NCBI RefSeq assembly: GCF_009184425.1
Contig: NZ_WELG01000001.1
Span: 372,001 to 436,000, forward strand
Direction of reading: 5' to 3'
Length of the DNA: 64,000 bases
Source of the DNA: Flagellimonas olearia
GTDB lineage: Bacteria > Bacteroidota > Bacteroidia > Flavobacteriales > Flavobacteriaceae
Within the stretch, counting starts at the first letter, position 1. Each line of letters starts with the position of its first letter. The notes under the pieces are model-generated. The model ran no database searches. It saw only the letters and a program-made list of their open reading frames with translations, and was not told the origin of the DNA. Of this stretch, positions 51,612 through 61,296 are shown in pieces. A program made the position numbers and the translations under genes.

Positions 51612-53174
51612 ATGAAAAATAAAATTGGAATAATGTTCCTGATCATCATGCTGGTTTCTGTGGGCTGCCAAGATAACCTGCTGGATGTCGATAATATGAA
51701 CGCCTATAGTGATGAGACCTATTTCAAAACCCAGGAACAGTACAATGAGGCCGTTATGGCCACTTATGCTGTGTTCAGTCATGAAGGGATGATGGCAAGG
51801 GAATGGTACTTTATATTTGATCTTTTGGCCAATGATGCGGAAAAGGCACCTCCCTTGGTAGGGACCGAACTGCAATTGGCGGAATACAGTTTTACCCCAA
51901 CAAACCCGGATATTGTTGCCCTTTGGGCATCGCTTTATCGAATGGTGTTCAGGGCCAATTTGGCACTTTTTGTCATGGAGGATTGGGAGCCTACGCCTTC
52001 TGAGGTGGCGCTAAAGGAACAGTATATTGCCGAGGCACGCTTATTACGCGGATTTGCATACTTCAATTTGGTGACCAATTGGGGGAGGGTGCCCTTAAAA
52101 ATGAATTATGAATCATCCCGACAGAATTCGGCACCGAGGGAAGAAGTTTCCACAGTATGGAAGGTGGTAGAGGAAGATCTTTTGGCGGCCATTCCCAATT
52201 TACCAGTGGAATATTCCGCAGATCAGTTGGGCAGGGGCACCAAAGGAGCTGCCATTGCATTTTTGGGAAAGACCTATCTGTTCCAAAAAAAATATGATGA
52301 GGCCATTGTGGAGTTCGATAAGCTTACCAAGGCTCCGTTCAACTACAGCCTAGACGCCGATTTTGATCGTTTGTTCGGGGAGGACAATATCAATACACCG
52401 GAAGCCATTTTTGCTGTAAACCATACCTATACCACTCCCAATACCCAATATTATATGTTCGGGGGACAGGAAGGCTCCAATGGGAGAACCTTCCATACGG
52501 GACGTGCCCAGGAATATGGTTTTAACGATTGGCAAAACGTTGTGGCCTCCAATGCACTTGTGGAAGCCTATGCGTATCCCGACCCACAAACCGATGCACC
52601 CTACATGGATCCAAGGGCAGGCTTGACCTATTACGGTACTGCTGCAAATGGTGGTGATATCCAATATTGCGATCACTGTCCGGATGGCCCCATCGATTAC
52701 CCACAGGATTTCTTTGGCAACAGCTACAGAAAATATGAACCCTATGAATTCCAACAGTATACCTCTGCGCCAAGAAGTGGGATCAACACCCATGTCGTAC
52801 GTTATGCGGATGTATTGTTGATGCTTGCCGAAGCCTATATCGAACAAGGTGCCGATGTACCAAAGGGAATGTCCTTGATCAATGAAGTAAGGAACCGCCC
52901 CAGTGTTATGGCCGTAAATTATCCAACCGGATTGAGTCAATCCGAAGCCCGTGATGCCCTAAGGCTGGAGCGTAGGATAGAACTTGCGGGAGAGCAGTCC
53001 CGTTGGTTTGACTTGAACAGATGGGGCATTGCGAAAGAGGTCTTGAACACCGAGCACCCCGAAGGCCCGGGACAACAACCTTTTTTGGACAAGCATGTAT
53101 TGCTGCCTATTCCCCTACAGGAACGGAACACCAATCCAGAATTGGCAGCAGATGTGGATAATGACTGGAATTAA
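51612..53174 (+). CDS. SusD/RagB lipoprotein, locus B
   Basis: 520 aa from ATG 51612 (an upstream TTG at 51594 lies in frame). Type II signal MKNKIGIMFLIIMLVSVGC with Cys19. SusD core: YNEAVMATYAVFSHEGM, AEARLLRGFAYFNLVTNWGRVPL (about 135-157), VRYADVLLMLAEAYIEQG, ALRLERRIELAGEQSRWFDLNRWG. It carries the family YADVLLMLAEA motif. A CDHCPDGPIDYP segment near residue 355 contains two extra cysteines. Binds the ligand outside the cell. Confidence 0.94.
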   Translation: MKNKIGIMFLIIMLVSVGCQDNLLDVDNMNAYSDETYFKTQEQYNEAVMATYAVFSHEGMMAREWYFIFDLLANDAEKAPPLVGTELQLAEYSFTPTNPDIVALWASLYRMVFRANLALFVMEDWEPTPSEVALKEQYIAEARLLRGFAYFNLVTNWGRVPLKMNYESSRQNSAPREEVSTVWKVVEEDLLAAIPNLPVEYSADQLGRGTKGAAIAFLGKTYLFQKKYDEAIVEFDKLTKAPFNYSLDADFDRLFGEDNINTPEAIFAVNHTYTTPNTQYYMFGGQEGSNGRTFHTGRAQEYGFNDWQNVVASNALVEAYAYPDPQTDAPYMDPRAGLTYYGTAANGGDIQYCDHCPDGPIDYPQDFFGNSYRKYEPYEFQQYTSAPRSGINTHVVRYADVLLMLAEAYIEQGADVPKGMSLINEVRNRPSVMAVNYPTGLSQSEARDALRLERRIELAGEQSRWFDLNRWGIAKEVLNTEHPEGPGQQPFLDKHVLLPIPLQERNTNPELAADVDNDWN

Positions 53175-53217
53175 AGGACAGGCTTGGAGATTTTACGATC
53201 CAGGGTAATTTGAAATC

Positions 53218-54165
53218 ATGGATTTCAGAATATTCAATGGTACCATGGGTATGCTATGCCTTTGGATGCTGTTGTTCCCCAGCTGTATGGATAAGGAACA
53301 TGTTGTCCCAATCCTTGAGGATGGGCGCTATACCATACAGCTAGGGAATCAGATAATGGAAATTGATCCATCAACAGGGGGAAGGATAACTTCCTTGAAA
53401 TTGGATGGAGAGAATTTTTTAACGGATGAGAATGTGGATTCCTTCAACTGGGGATCTACTTTTTGGCCCAGCCCCCAAAGCGATTGGGGCTGGCCCCCAT
53501 CCCCTGAGCTTGACAATAAGCCCTATACGGATGCATCGATGGGCCCTGTTGTTAAGATGGTCAGCGGAAAGGACCCAAAGACGGGATATGTGATCACCAA
53601 AGCCATTAGGGGAAAGACAACAACGGCGTCCTTTTTGATTACCTATTCGATAACCAACACATCGGATAGTGTGCAAAAAGTGGCTCCATGGGAGGTGACC
53701 CGTGTCCATATCAATGGCATGGCATTTTACCCTATGGGGGCGGGGAAACGCACCGGGGGATTACTTCCCTTGGTCACTGAGAGGAAAGGTATAGTTTGGT
53801 TTGTATATGATGGTGGGGGGCTGCCAACTTCGGGCGATCGCCAATTGTATTCGGATGGATCGGAAGGGTGGTTGGCCCAAGTCAATGACTCTGTGATATT
53901 GGTCAAAAAGTTTGAGGACATCGCATGGATCGACAAGGCGCCGGAAGAGGGAGAAGTTGAATTATTTGCCAGCGATATCCGAAAGACCGGAACGGGATAT
54001 GTTGAAATTGAACACCAAGGGGCATATCAGGAATTGGAACCAGGAGAGTCCTTGGTATGGGACGTGGAATGGTTTTTAAGAAAGCTGCCCCCGGAAATCA
54101 CCCCCGAAATGGGAAATGATCGACTGGTGGAATATGTCCGTGACCTGATTCAGGCAAGGCCCTAA
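53218..54165 (+). CDS. DUF4380-like lipoprotein with aldose-mutarotase-like fold
   Basis: 315 aa. Hydrophobic N-terminus ending LLFPSC (Cys22, tentative lipidation). The body follows the galactose-mutarotase-like supersandwich pattern of DUF4380: YTIQLGNQIMEIDPSTGGRITSLKLDGENFL, WPSPQSDWGWPPSPELDNKPY and VAPWEVTRVH. Mutarotases change the anomeric form of sugars, so it may bind or convert the sugar before oxidation. It lies in the SusCD-B operon, 43 bases after susD. Confidence 0.82.
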   Translation: MDFRIFNGTMGMLCLWMLLFPSCMDKEHVVPILEDGRYTIQLGNQIMEIDPSTGGRITSLKLDGENFLTDENVDSFNWGSTFWPSPQSDWGWPPSPELDNKPYTDASMGPVVKMVSGKDPKTGYVITKAIRGKTTTASFLITYSITNTSDSVQKVAPWEVTRVHINGMAFYPMGAGKRTGGLLPLVTERKGIVWFVYDGGGLPTSGDRQLYSDGSEGWLAQVNDSVILVKKFEDIAWIDKAPEEGEVELFASDIRKTGTGYVEIEHQGAYQELEPGESLVWDVEWFLRKLPPEITPEMGNDRLVEYVRDLIQARP

Positions 54166-54265
54166 AGAAATCAGGAAATATGTGACAGGGATGGACAAAG
54201 AATGATTAAGAAGGGAACTCTCCCATAAGGGTAAGTTCGAACAATGATTTTAACAAAAACCAAAA

Positions 54266-56443
54266 TTGAGAAAGACAAACATAATCACTGTATTGATCCC
54301 ATCCATGCTATTGCTGGGCTTGGGATGCGATAAAAAGACCAATCTCGAAAGAACCTGGAGTATCTATAAGGCGGACAACCATAGCAGCAGCTATTCTCCC
54401 TTGGAACAGATCAATAGGGAGAACGTAGATGAACTACAGCCCATATGGAGCTTTAGGCCCAATGATGCCCCTAAGGGGACCAGGTTTTCAAGAAGTGAAT
54501 CCAACCCCATTGTGGTGGATGGTATTATGTACACGACATCGGCCAGGCACCGTTTGTATGCATTGAATGCCAGTACCGGTGCCATGATATGGTCTTTTGA
54601 CCCCTTTGACGGTGGACCTGGTGGTGGGGTAAACAGAGGGGTCACCTATTGGGAGGATGGGGATGACAAGAGAATATTGTTTACGGCAGGGGACCAACTC
54701 TATGCCGTGGAGGCAGGTACGGGAAGGCCCATTGACTCTTTTGGAGATAAGGGAAAGGCCAGCATGAATGTAGGATTGCGAGGTGACCCAGAGGCCATTT
54801 CCGTAATTCCTACCTCGCCCGGTATCGTATATGGGGACCTATTGATCATGGGGACCGAGGTATCGGAACTATATGGGGCCGAACCCGGGTACATCAGGGC
54901 CTATGACATACGGTCGGGTGCTTTAAAATGGAAGTTCCATACCATTCCCAAACCCGGGGAAATCGGATATGAAACCTGGCCCAAGGATGCATGGAAGTAT
55001 GCTGGAGGGGCAAACAACTGGGCTGGTATGAGTATAGATGAGGAAAGAGGTATGGTCTTTATCTCCTTGGGGTCGCCCACCTATGATTATTATGGGGCCG
55101 ATCGCAAAGGAATGAACCTTTTCGGGAATTGTGTGGTGGCCCTTGATGCCGGAACCGGGGAATATATATGGCATTTCCAGACCATTCACCATGATCTTTG
55201 GGACTATGACCTGCCCGCCCCACCTAACTTGGTCACCTTGGAACGGGATGGAAGAAAGGTGGATGCGGTGGCGCAAACTTCCAAAATAGGTTTCTTGTAC
55301 GTACTTGACAGAGAGACGGGGGACCCTTTGTTCCCCATAGTTGAAAAGAAGGTCCCGGCCTCAAATATCCCTGGGGAACATGCGTGGCCCACACAACCTT
55401 TTCCCCTCAAACCGGAACCCTATGCCAAACAGTTCATCACCAAGGAAGATTTGAGTTTTTACTCTCAGGAATCATACGATTCCTTACTGAAGGCGTTTAA
55501 TTCCTATCGTTATGAGGGGCTTTTCACCCCTCCTGACACAATTGGATCATTTTTCTTTCCAGGGAGTAGGGGAGGATCTAGTTGGGGAGGTGGGGCCTAC
55601 GACCCGAACAGCGGAATTCTCTATGTGAAATCCAACAACTCTCCCGAGATTGGTTTGTTGAAAAGGATTGAAAACAAAAAGGATGTAGGGACAGATGTAT
55701 CACTCTATGAGAGAGGGGAACAATTCTACGGGAACTTTTGTGTCAGTTGCCATGGGGCCGATAGAAATGGGCAAGAACCAGACAATCCTTCCTTACTGGG
55801 ATTGCAAGTAAAGATGGGGCGCGAACAGGTCTTGAAAAAAATCAATGAGGGGGCTGGGAAGATGCCTTCATTTTCCAGTGTACTACCTGGGGAAGAAGAG
55901 GCGATATTGGCCTACCTGTTTGAACAAAAGAATAAAGGGTCCAAATGGGAGGACCGCCTATTGGAGGAAGTACAGACTAACGAAAAAGCAAATACGGAAG
56001 TGCAAACGGACACTTTTCCCAGATATTTGAACATAAGGGCGTATGGACATTTTCGGGATATGAAAGGGAGGCCGGGGATAAAGCCCCCTTGGGGCACCTT
56101 GAACGCCATCAACTTGAATACTGGGGAATATGAGTGGAAAATACCTGTGGGTAACGACCCTGAACTACAGGAGGAAGGAGCTCCCCCTACGGGAACTGGG
56201 GGATCTGCAGGGCCGATTGTAACTGCGGGAGGTGTGGTATTCCTCACGGGTACCCATGATGGAAAACTATTTGCCTTTGATAAGGCAGATGGCAAAAGGC
56301 TTTGGGAAATTTCCCTTCCTGCATTAGGGACTGCCACCCCAAGTACGTATATAAGTGAAGGCAAACAGTATTTGGCCGTTGCCGTTGCCGGCAATGAAGA
56401 TGAACCCGGAGGGTATATTATGGCTTTTGCACTTCCCGATTAG
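54266..56443 (+). CDS. Exported PQQ-dependent dehydrogenase with built-in cytochrome c domain
   Basis: 725 aa, eight-bladed quinoprotein propeller (SSYSPLEQINRENVDELQPIWSF, W motifs such as GAMIWSFD, GALKWKFH, GEYIWHFQTIHHDLWDYDLPAPPNL, GEYEWKIPVG, KRLWEISLP). A cytochrome c domain is inserted near the C-terminal blades: CVSCH at residues 492-496 with GKMPSF as probable Met ligand. It most likely oxidises an aldose to its lactone and passes electrons to the inserted heme. The only sensible start is TTG 54266 (MRKTNIITVLIPSMLLLGLGC), which gives a signal peptide; the next ATG would lose the positive N-terminus. Confidence 0.9.
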   Translation: MRKTNIITVLIPSMLLLGLGCDKKTNLERTWSIYKADNHSSSYSPLEQINRENVDELQPIWSFRPNDAPKGTRFSRSESNPIVVDGIMYTTSARHRLYALNASTGAMIWSFDPFDGGPGGGVNRGVTYWEDGDDKRILFTAGDQLYAVEAGTGRPIDSFGDKGKASMNVGLRGDPEAISVIPTSPGIVYGDLLIMGTEVSELYGAEPGYIRAYDIRSGALKWKFHTIPKPGEIGYETWPKDAWKYAGGANNWAGMSIDEERGMVFISLGSPTYDYYGADRKGMNLFGNCVVALDAGTGEYIWHFQTIHHDLWDYDLPAPPNLVTLERDGRKVDAVAQTSKIGFLYVLDRETGDPLFPIVEKKVPASNIPGEHAWPTQPFPLKPEPYAKQFITKEDLSFYSQESYDSLLKAFNSYRYEGLFTPPDTIGSFFFPGSRGGSSWGGGAYDPNSGILYVKSNNSPEIGLLKRIENKKDVGTDVSLYERGEQFYGNFCVSCHGADRNGQEPDNPSLLGLQVKMGREQVLKKINEGAGKMPSFSSVLPGEEEAILAYLFEQKNKGSKWEDRLLEEVQTNEKANTEVQTDTFPRYLNIRAYGHFRDMKGRPGIKPPWGTLNAINLNTGEYEWKIPVGNDPELQEEGAPPTGTGGSAGPIVTAGGVVFLTGTHDGKLFAFDKADGKRLWEISLPALGTATPSTYISEGKQYLAVAVAGNEDEPGGYIMAFALPD

Positions 56444-56467
56444 AAGAATGTAGAAAACTAAAAAGTT

Positions 56468-57661
56468 ATGAAATCGAACAAAACCATTTTGAAGGGCAGA
56501 TCCAATGGCAGGATCATGAAGAGGGTACTGATGTCTTTGCTGGTGACCACTACCATTTTTTACGGTTCGGCCCAAGAACCGAACCGTGGGGAGTATAACC
56601 TTTTGATCGGTACCTATACACAAAGGGGCAAGGACAATGGAATATTTGTCTACCGATTCGATAGTGGTACAGGGGAACTAAGCTATAGGTCGGAAACCAA
56701 TGGGGTCAAAAACCCTTCCTATCTGGTCATATCCAAGAATGGAAAACACGTTTATGCGGCGAATGAATTGGGTAGGGGAAATGGAACGGTGACCGCTTTA
56801 TCCCTAGATCCGGAAAAAGGGGAACTTAGTGTCTTGAATGTTATGGGAACCGGAGGAGATGGCCCCTGCTATGTGGCTGTGGATGATATGAACCGATATG
56901 TTTATGCGGGCAACTATGGAGGGGGTAGTCTAGGAGCCATACCCATAAGGGAAGATGGTGCTTTGGGTTCTTCCATCCAGTCCATTAGACATGAGGGCGG
57001 TAGTATACGACCTGGGCAGAAGAGACCCCGGGTCCATGCAACGGTCTTATCCAATGACAACAGCTTCCTATACGTTCCCGATCTGGGAACGGATAAGATA
57101 AACATCTACAAAATAGATGCCTCCTCCAGCAACCCCATGGCCCCTGCCGATCAGTCCTTTGTAAGTGTTGAACCGGGCAGCGGTCCAAGGCATTTTGTAT
57201 TCCATCCCAACGGCAAGTTTGCGTATGTGGTTCAGGAACTTATGGGAATAGTCACGGCCTTTGATCATGATGGTGGAAAATTAAAGAGCAAACAATCGGT
57301 GAGCTTGCTTTCCAAAACGTATAAAGGCGGAGTGGATGAGGCAGATGCCGCGGATATCCATATCTCACCTGATGGGAAGTTTTTGTATGCTTCCCTGAGA
57401 GGGGAAAGTAATGAATTGGTCATTTATGCCATTGAAGAAAATGGAATGTTGGAGTATGTGGGCAGGCAATCCACCTTGGGCAAGGTGCCAAGAAATTTTG
57501 TAATAGACCCATCGGGAAGGTTTGTATTGGTAGGAAACAGTGCCAGTAATGAGGTGGTTGTTTTTAAACGGGATCAAAGTACAGGGCTTTTGGAACCGAC
57601 CGGAAATACCATTTCGGTACCTGCTCCTGTGTGTCTGAAGTTCACAAAAATGGACCTATAA
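56468..57661 (+). CDS. Exported lactonase (6-phosphogluconolactonase-like beta-propeller)
   Basis: 397 aa from ATG 56468; the ATG at 56516 (MKRVLMSLLVTTTIFYGSAQ) gives a clean signal peptide and may be the true start. The seven-bladed propeller of the lactonase family is clear: YNLLIGTYTQRGKDNGIFVYRFDSGTGEL, NPSYLVISKNGKHVYAANE, GSGPRHFVFHPNGKFAYVVQEL, ADIHISPDGKFLYASLRG and VGNSASNEVVVF. It should hydrolyse a sugar lactone to the aldonic acid in the periplasm. It lies 24 bases after the PQQ dehydrogenase, fitting oxidation followed by lactone opening. Confidence 0.88.
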   Translation: MKSNKTILKGRSNGRIMKRVLMSLLVTTTIFYGSAQEPNRGEYNLLIGTYTQRGKDNGIFVYRFDSGTGELSYRSETNGVKNPSYLVISKNGKHVYAANELGRGNGTVTALSLDPEKGELSVLNVMGTGGDGPCYVAVDDMNRYVYAGNYGGGSLGAIPIREDGALGSSIQSIRHEGGSIRPGQKRPRVHATVLSNDNSFLYVPDLGTDKINIYKIDASSSNPMAPADQSFVSVEPGSGPRHFVFHPNGKFAYVVQELMGIVTAFDHDGGKLKSKQSVSLLSKTYKGGVDEADAADIHISPDGKFLYASLRGESNELVIYAIEENGMLEYVGRQSTLGKVPRNFVIDPSGRFVLVGNSASNEVVVFKRDQSTGLLEPTGNTISVPAPVCLKFTKMDL

Positions 57662-57686
57662 ACAAACAACCCAAAAACAATAACAG

Positions 57687-58931
57687 ATGATTACAAGGAG
57701 AAAATTATTGAAAAACTTATCGGCTGTTCCGGTAGTAGGTGGATTGGTAGGTACCGGAATGGTATCGGCCTGTGAATTCAACAAGACCGACCCGGGAGCT
57801 GGAACAGAAGAAGCGACCAGGAACTTTTTTGAGGAACTGGGCGTGACACCGGTAATCAATGCGGGGGTTACCATGACCTTTCTATCGGGCTCGTTGATGC
57901 GTCCAGAGGTGATGGCGGCCATTAACTCCACCGCCCATGATTTTGCCAATATGTACCAACTACAGGACAAGGTAGGTGAAAAGATAGCCGAAATGCTCAA
58001 CGTGGAAGCCGCTATGGTGACCTCGGGAGCAGCCTGTGCCATGGTATTGGGTACCGCTGCGACCATAACAGGTATGGATTTGAAGAAGAGAAGGCAATTG
58101 CCTGACCTTCCCGATCCACGTCCGGAAGTTATCATGCAGAAAAGCCATAGATATGTCTTCGATCAAGCAATTCCTACAGCAGGTGCTCGGATTGTAGAGG
58201 TGGATGGTGCCGAGGAAATGGAAGCTGCCATCAATGAGAACACCGTAATGGCCTTGTACTTCAATGCGGCAAGCGGACCAATTTTACACGAAGAGTTCGT
58301 AGCCATAGCCAAGCGTCATAATATACCCACGTTCATTGATGCCGCTGCTGATGTACCCCCAAAGGAAAACTTGTTCAAGTTTCAGAAAATAGGTTTCGAC
58401 CTGATTACTTTCTCAGGAGGAAAAATGATCAGGGGACCTCAGAGTGCCGGACTTCTTTTTGGTAGAAAAGACCTTATTGAAGCGGCCAAATTCAACCATA
58501 GCCCCCATGAGGCCCCAATAGGTAGGCCAATGAAAGTCAACAAAGAGGAGATTTTTGGGATGTACGCAGCCCTTAAGGCCTATTTGGAACTGGATCATGA
58601 AAAGGAGTGGCAAGATTGGTTGGACCGTATTGAACGTATCAAAACCAAGATAACCACCATTGAGACCGTAAGTGGGGAGACCCATGTAAGCCCTGGTCCT
58701 GCAAATGCCTTTCCAAGTATGTTGGTGAGCTGGGATCAAGAAAAGGTGAAGATGAGCCCAAAAGAGGTTAGTGATGCTTTAAAAGCGGAAAACCCAAGTA
58801 TTGTGACCAATATTAGAAGGGGAAGGGATGGTGCCGAGGACAGATTGAGCGTTGGTGTTGTGCTTCTAAAGCCGGAACAGGTAGACTACGTGGCCGAACG
58901 TTTGGCCGCCGTATTGAGTAAAGCCGTTTAA
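57687..58931 (+). CDS. Tat-exported SelA/DgaE-like PLP-dependent enzyme
   Basis: 414 aa. N-terminus MITRRKLLKN plus a hydrophobic stretch ending VSAC (Cys29): a twin-arginine signal with a lipobox, so a folded PLP enzyme is probably exported and lipidated. The aminotransferase-V/SelA fold has the PLP aspartate D218 (FIDAAADVPP) and Schiff-base lysine K246 (TFSGGKMIRGPQSAGLLFG). The closest functional memory is D-glucosaminate-6-phosphate ammonia-lyase (DgaE), which removes ammonia from an amino-aldonate; the substrate here should be unphosphorylated. It follows the lactonase by 25 bases, which completes the oxidative route. Confidence 0.85.
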   Translation: MITRRKLLKNLSAVPVVGGLVGTGMVSACEFNKTDPGAGTEEATRNFFEELGVTPVINAGVTMTFLSGSLMRPEVMAAINSTAHDFANMYQLQDKVGEKIAEMLNVEAAMVTSGAACAMVLGTAATITGMDLKKRRQLPDLPDPRPEVIMQKSHRYVFDQAIPTAGARIVEVDGAEEMEAAINENTVMALYFNAASGPILHEEFVAIAKRHNIPTFIDAAADVPPKENLFKFQKIGFDLITFSGGKMIRGPQSAGLLFGRKDLIEAAKFNHSPHEAPIGRPMKVNKEEIFGMYAALKAYLELDHEKEWQDWLDRIERIKTKITTIETVSGETHVSPGPANAFPSMLVSWDQEKVKMSPKEVSDALKAENPSIVTNIRRGRDGAEDRLSVGVVLLKPEQVDYVAERLAAVLSKAV

Positions 58932-59484
58932 GGTTTTAAGATATTTGGTCATTGTGAATCCAAATGCAATGGCCCCGCTACTCTTCAAGTGGCGTGTAAA
59001 ATCGAGCAATCATTGGAATTGTTTGGTTAGTTTTTTAGATTGTATGGGGCGCAGGTGACAACCAGCGCCCCTTTTTCACATACTTCATTGAATTATAGGT
59101 GTTTGGATGCTAAACTGTTAGTGTGGTAGAGCGTAAGATTTGATGGATGACCTCTTTATCTTCGTCATCAACTTTAAAGATTTGGGGATTAAAAATCATA
59201 TAGATTTTTTATGGTAATATCTTACCCTCGGGAAATCTGAGTATTTAATGAAATTCCCCATTATAGTTTTAGAACAGGGGTAAGGTTATGGCTTGAGAAA
59301 GTAGAGTCGATGAAAAGGAAAACCCAGATGATAAAATTGAAAAATAAAAATCGAAAAAAATTAATAAGTTTATACTGATTTTTTGGATTTTTTAAGCTTT
59401 AATGCTGTAAAGTTCATAGAATAAATCATAAAATGACCAATGCCTATAATAGGTGTTAAGTGCAATATAAACCTTGATCCCTCT
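58932..59484. other. Region between locus B and locus C
   Basis: Holds the terminator at 59046 and otherwise AT-rich DNA. The frame of the next sigma gene is open from 59440, but the recognisable protein begins at the ATG at 59485. No promoter box could be assigned with confidence. Confidence 0.5.
59046..59076 (+). terminator. Rho-independent terminator of locus B
   Basis: GGGGCGC-A-GGT-GACA-ACC-A-GCGCCCC then TTTTT: ten G/C-rich pairs in two steps and a T tail, 115 bases after the PLP-enzyme stop. Marks the end of operon B. Confidence 0.85.
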
Positions 59485-60000
59485 ATGAAAACCTCGTTCA
59501 AAAACGAAATTAAGGCGTTGTTTTTGAAACATTATGAGGAATGGTGCCTGATTTCTTTCAGATATGTAAAGGATATGGCTGAGGCCGAGGATATTGTGCA
59601 TGACGTCATATATAAAATGTTGACCTTGGGCGACAAGGCCATTGAAATTGCCCATATGAAAGGTTACATTGTAACCTCCATACGAAATCTGAGCATAAAG
59701 AAAGCGGGGGTCAAAAATAAATTGTCCAGACTTGAAGATGCGGAAGTGGTTGTGCCTGTGGAATTGCTCCAAGAGGAAAGACTCATATGGAAGGAGGACT
59801 CAAAGAAGATCCAGAAAGCCTTGGACAAGTTGCCCGAACAAAGCAAAAAAGTCTTTGAGCTATGCGTCATGGGAGGGGTAAAGTATAAAAATGCCGCCGA
59901 GATTCTTGGGATTTCCATCAATACCGTAAAGTATCATCTCCAAAAATCTTTTAAGATCTTAAGGATAAATTTGAAGAATTTTTATCTATTTCTCCTGTAG
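59485..60000 (+). CDS. ECF sigma factor of SusCD locus C (FecI-like)
   Basis: 171 aa from ATG 59485 (MKTSFKNEIKALFLKHYEEW). Region 2 (LISFRYVKDMAEAEDIVHDVIYKML) and region 4 (LDKLPEQSKKVFELCVMGGVKYKNAAEILGISINTVKYHLQKSFKIL) are complete. The gene is in the same direction as its FecR gene, in contrast to loci A and B where it is divergent. Confidence 0.92.
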   Translation: MKTSFKNEIKALFLKHYEEWCLISFRYVKDMAEAEDIVHDVIYKMLTLGDKAIEIAHMKGYIVTSIRNLSIKKAGVKNKLSRLEDAEVVVPVELLQEERLIWKEDSKKIQKALDKLPEQSKKVFELCVMGGVKYKNAAEILGISINTVKYHLQKSFKILRINLKNFYLFLL

Positions 60001-60106
60001 GGTATAACACTTGATTAACATTAAGTTAATATTTTCTTCTTTTTTCACTACCCTTTTTTTGTTTTCGGGAATCTTATAAGAAAGGCCTTTGCTTTTTAAT
60101 TGACCC

Positions 60107-61255
60107 ATGATTATGAAATTAGGTAAACTGATATATAAAAAATTGAACCATTCCCTTGCTGGTGAAGAAGAGTCGGAATTTATGCAATGGTTCAATGCAT
60201 CAAAGGAGAACCAAGAGACTTTTCTTGCATTGAAATCTTTTTATGAAGAGGGAATAGATCTTTCCGACCTACAACATTTGGACGCTGAAAGGGCTTGGAA
60301 AAAATTGTCGGATCAGTGGAACGTCGATCATCCCAAAAAATATCCATTTAGGGTTTATGGCCGTTATGCAGCAATTTTTGTTGGTGTCTTGGGACTAGCT
60401 TATGGATATTGGCACTATTCCCAAAATGTTGGACTTCCAGCCATGCCTGTTGTAGGCGATGCCATCACCTTGGATCTTGGTAACGGCAATACCCTCAAGT
60501 TGTCTTCTTCCGAGTATGAAAAGATTACTGATGGAAAGGGGAACACTTTGGGAGTGCAAGAGGGAGAGACCTTGGATTACTCCCAAGGAGAGGGCACCAA
60601 TGAATATGCAATTAATACACTGAGCATTCCCAACGGCAAACGCTTTACCCTTCTTTTGTCTGATGGGACCAGGGTCCATCTCAATGCGGGATCTTCGCTG
60701 CGGTATCCTGCAAAGTTCAAGGAGAAAGGCAATAGGGAGGTGTTTCTTGCAGGGGAGGCTTTTTTTGAAGTGAGTAAGAACCAAAAGCAACCCTTTATTG
60801 TGAACAGTGACAAAATGGACATCAAGGTACTGGGGACCAAGTTCAATGTATCGGCCTACCCGGATGATGAGATGATAAACACTGTTTTGGTGGAAGGATT
60901 GGTCCAATTGGGCTCCCCTGGACTGCCTCCTGACCAATCAACTTTTCTTGAACCTGGGTTCAAAGCGGAATGGGACAGTGGCCAAAAAACCATAAAGAAG
61001 GAAAAGGTGGATACAGGGCAGTATACTGGATGGATGGAAGGCAAGTTCATAGTTAGGGAGATGGAGTTCAAAAGCATTTTGAAAAAGCTGGAAAGGCATT
61101 ACAATATTTCCATCACCAATAACAACAAAGCACTATCCAACAGGGCGTTCTCTGCCACTTTTACCACTGAGACCATAGAGGAAGTACTGAACACCTTTGC
61201 CTTGGAGACCAGCTTTGAGTTTGAAATATCAGATGATCATATAATTATTAAATAA
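60107..61255 (+). CDS. FecR-family anti-sigma factor, locus C
   Basis: 382 aa. N-terminal anti-sigma helices (KLIYKKLNHSLAGEEESEFMQWFNASKENQETFLALKSF), membrane span at about 86-102 (RYAAIFVGVLGLAYGYW), FecR domain (NGKRFTLLLSDGTRVHLNAGSSLRYPAKF, VLGTKFNVSAYPDDE) and C-terminal domain (FKSILKKLERHYNISI). Close relative of the locus B protein. Start could be 60107 or the next ATG at 60113. Confidence 0.94.
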   Translation: MIMKLGKLIYKKLNHSLAGEEESEFMQWFNASKENQETFLALKSFYEEGIDLSDLQHLDAERAWKKLSDQWNVDHPKKYPFRVYGRYAAIFVGVLGLAYGYWHYSQNVGLPAMPVVGDAITLDLGNGNTLKLSSSEYEKITDGKGNTLGVQEGETLDYSQGEGTNEYAINTLSIPNGKRFTLLLSDGTRVHLNAGSSLRYPAKFKEKGNREVFLAGEAFFEVSKNQKQPFIVNSDKMDIKVLGTKFNVSAYPDDEMINTVLVEGLVQLGSPGLPPDQSTFLEPGFKAEWDSGQKTIKKEKVDTGQYTGWMEGKFIVREMEFKSILKKLERHYNISITNNNKALSNRAFSATFTTETIEEVLNTFALETSFEFEISDDHIIIK

Positions 61256-61296
61256 CCTTGACCTAAAAACTGAAGCCTATGAAATAAACGAAAGGA

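Noticed and set aside
54302-54330. ATG start inside the PQQ dehydrogenase signal (MLLLGLGC)
   Set aside because: It would leave no positively charged n-region; the TTG start supplies one.
15463-61255. A fourth SusC/SusD pair or a glycoside-hydrolase-containing polysaccharide locus
   Set aside because: Only three sets of sigma/FecR/SusC are present, and no glycoside hydrolase, lyase or sulfatase motif was seen near any of them.
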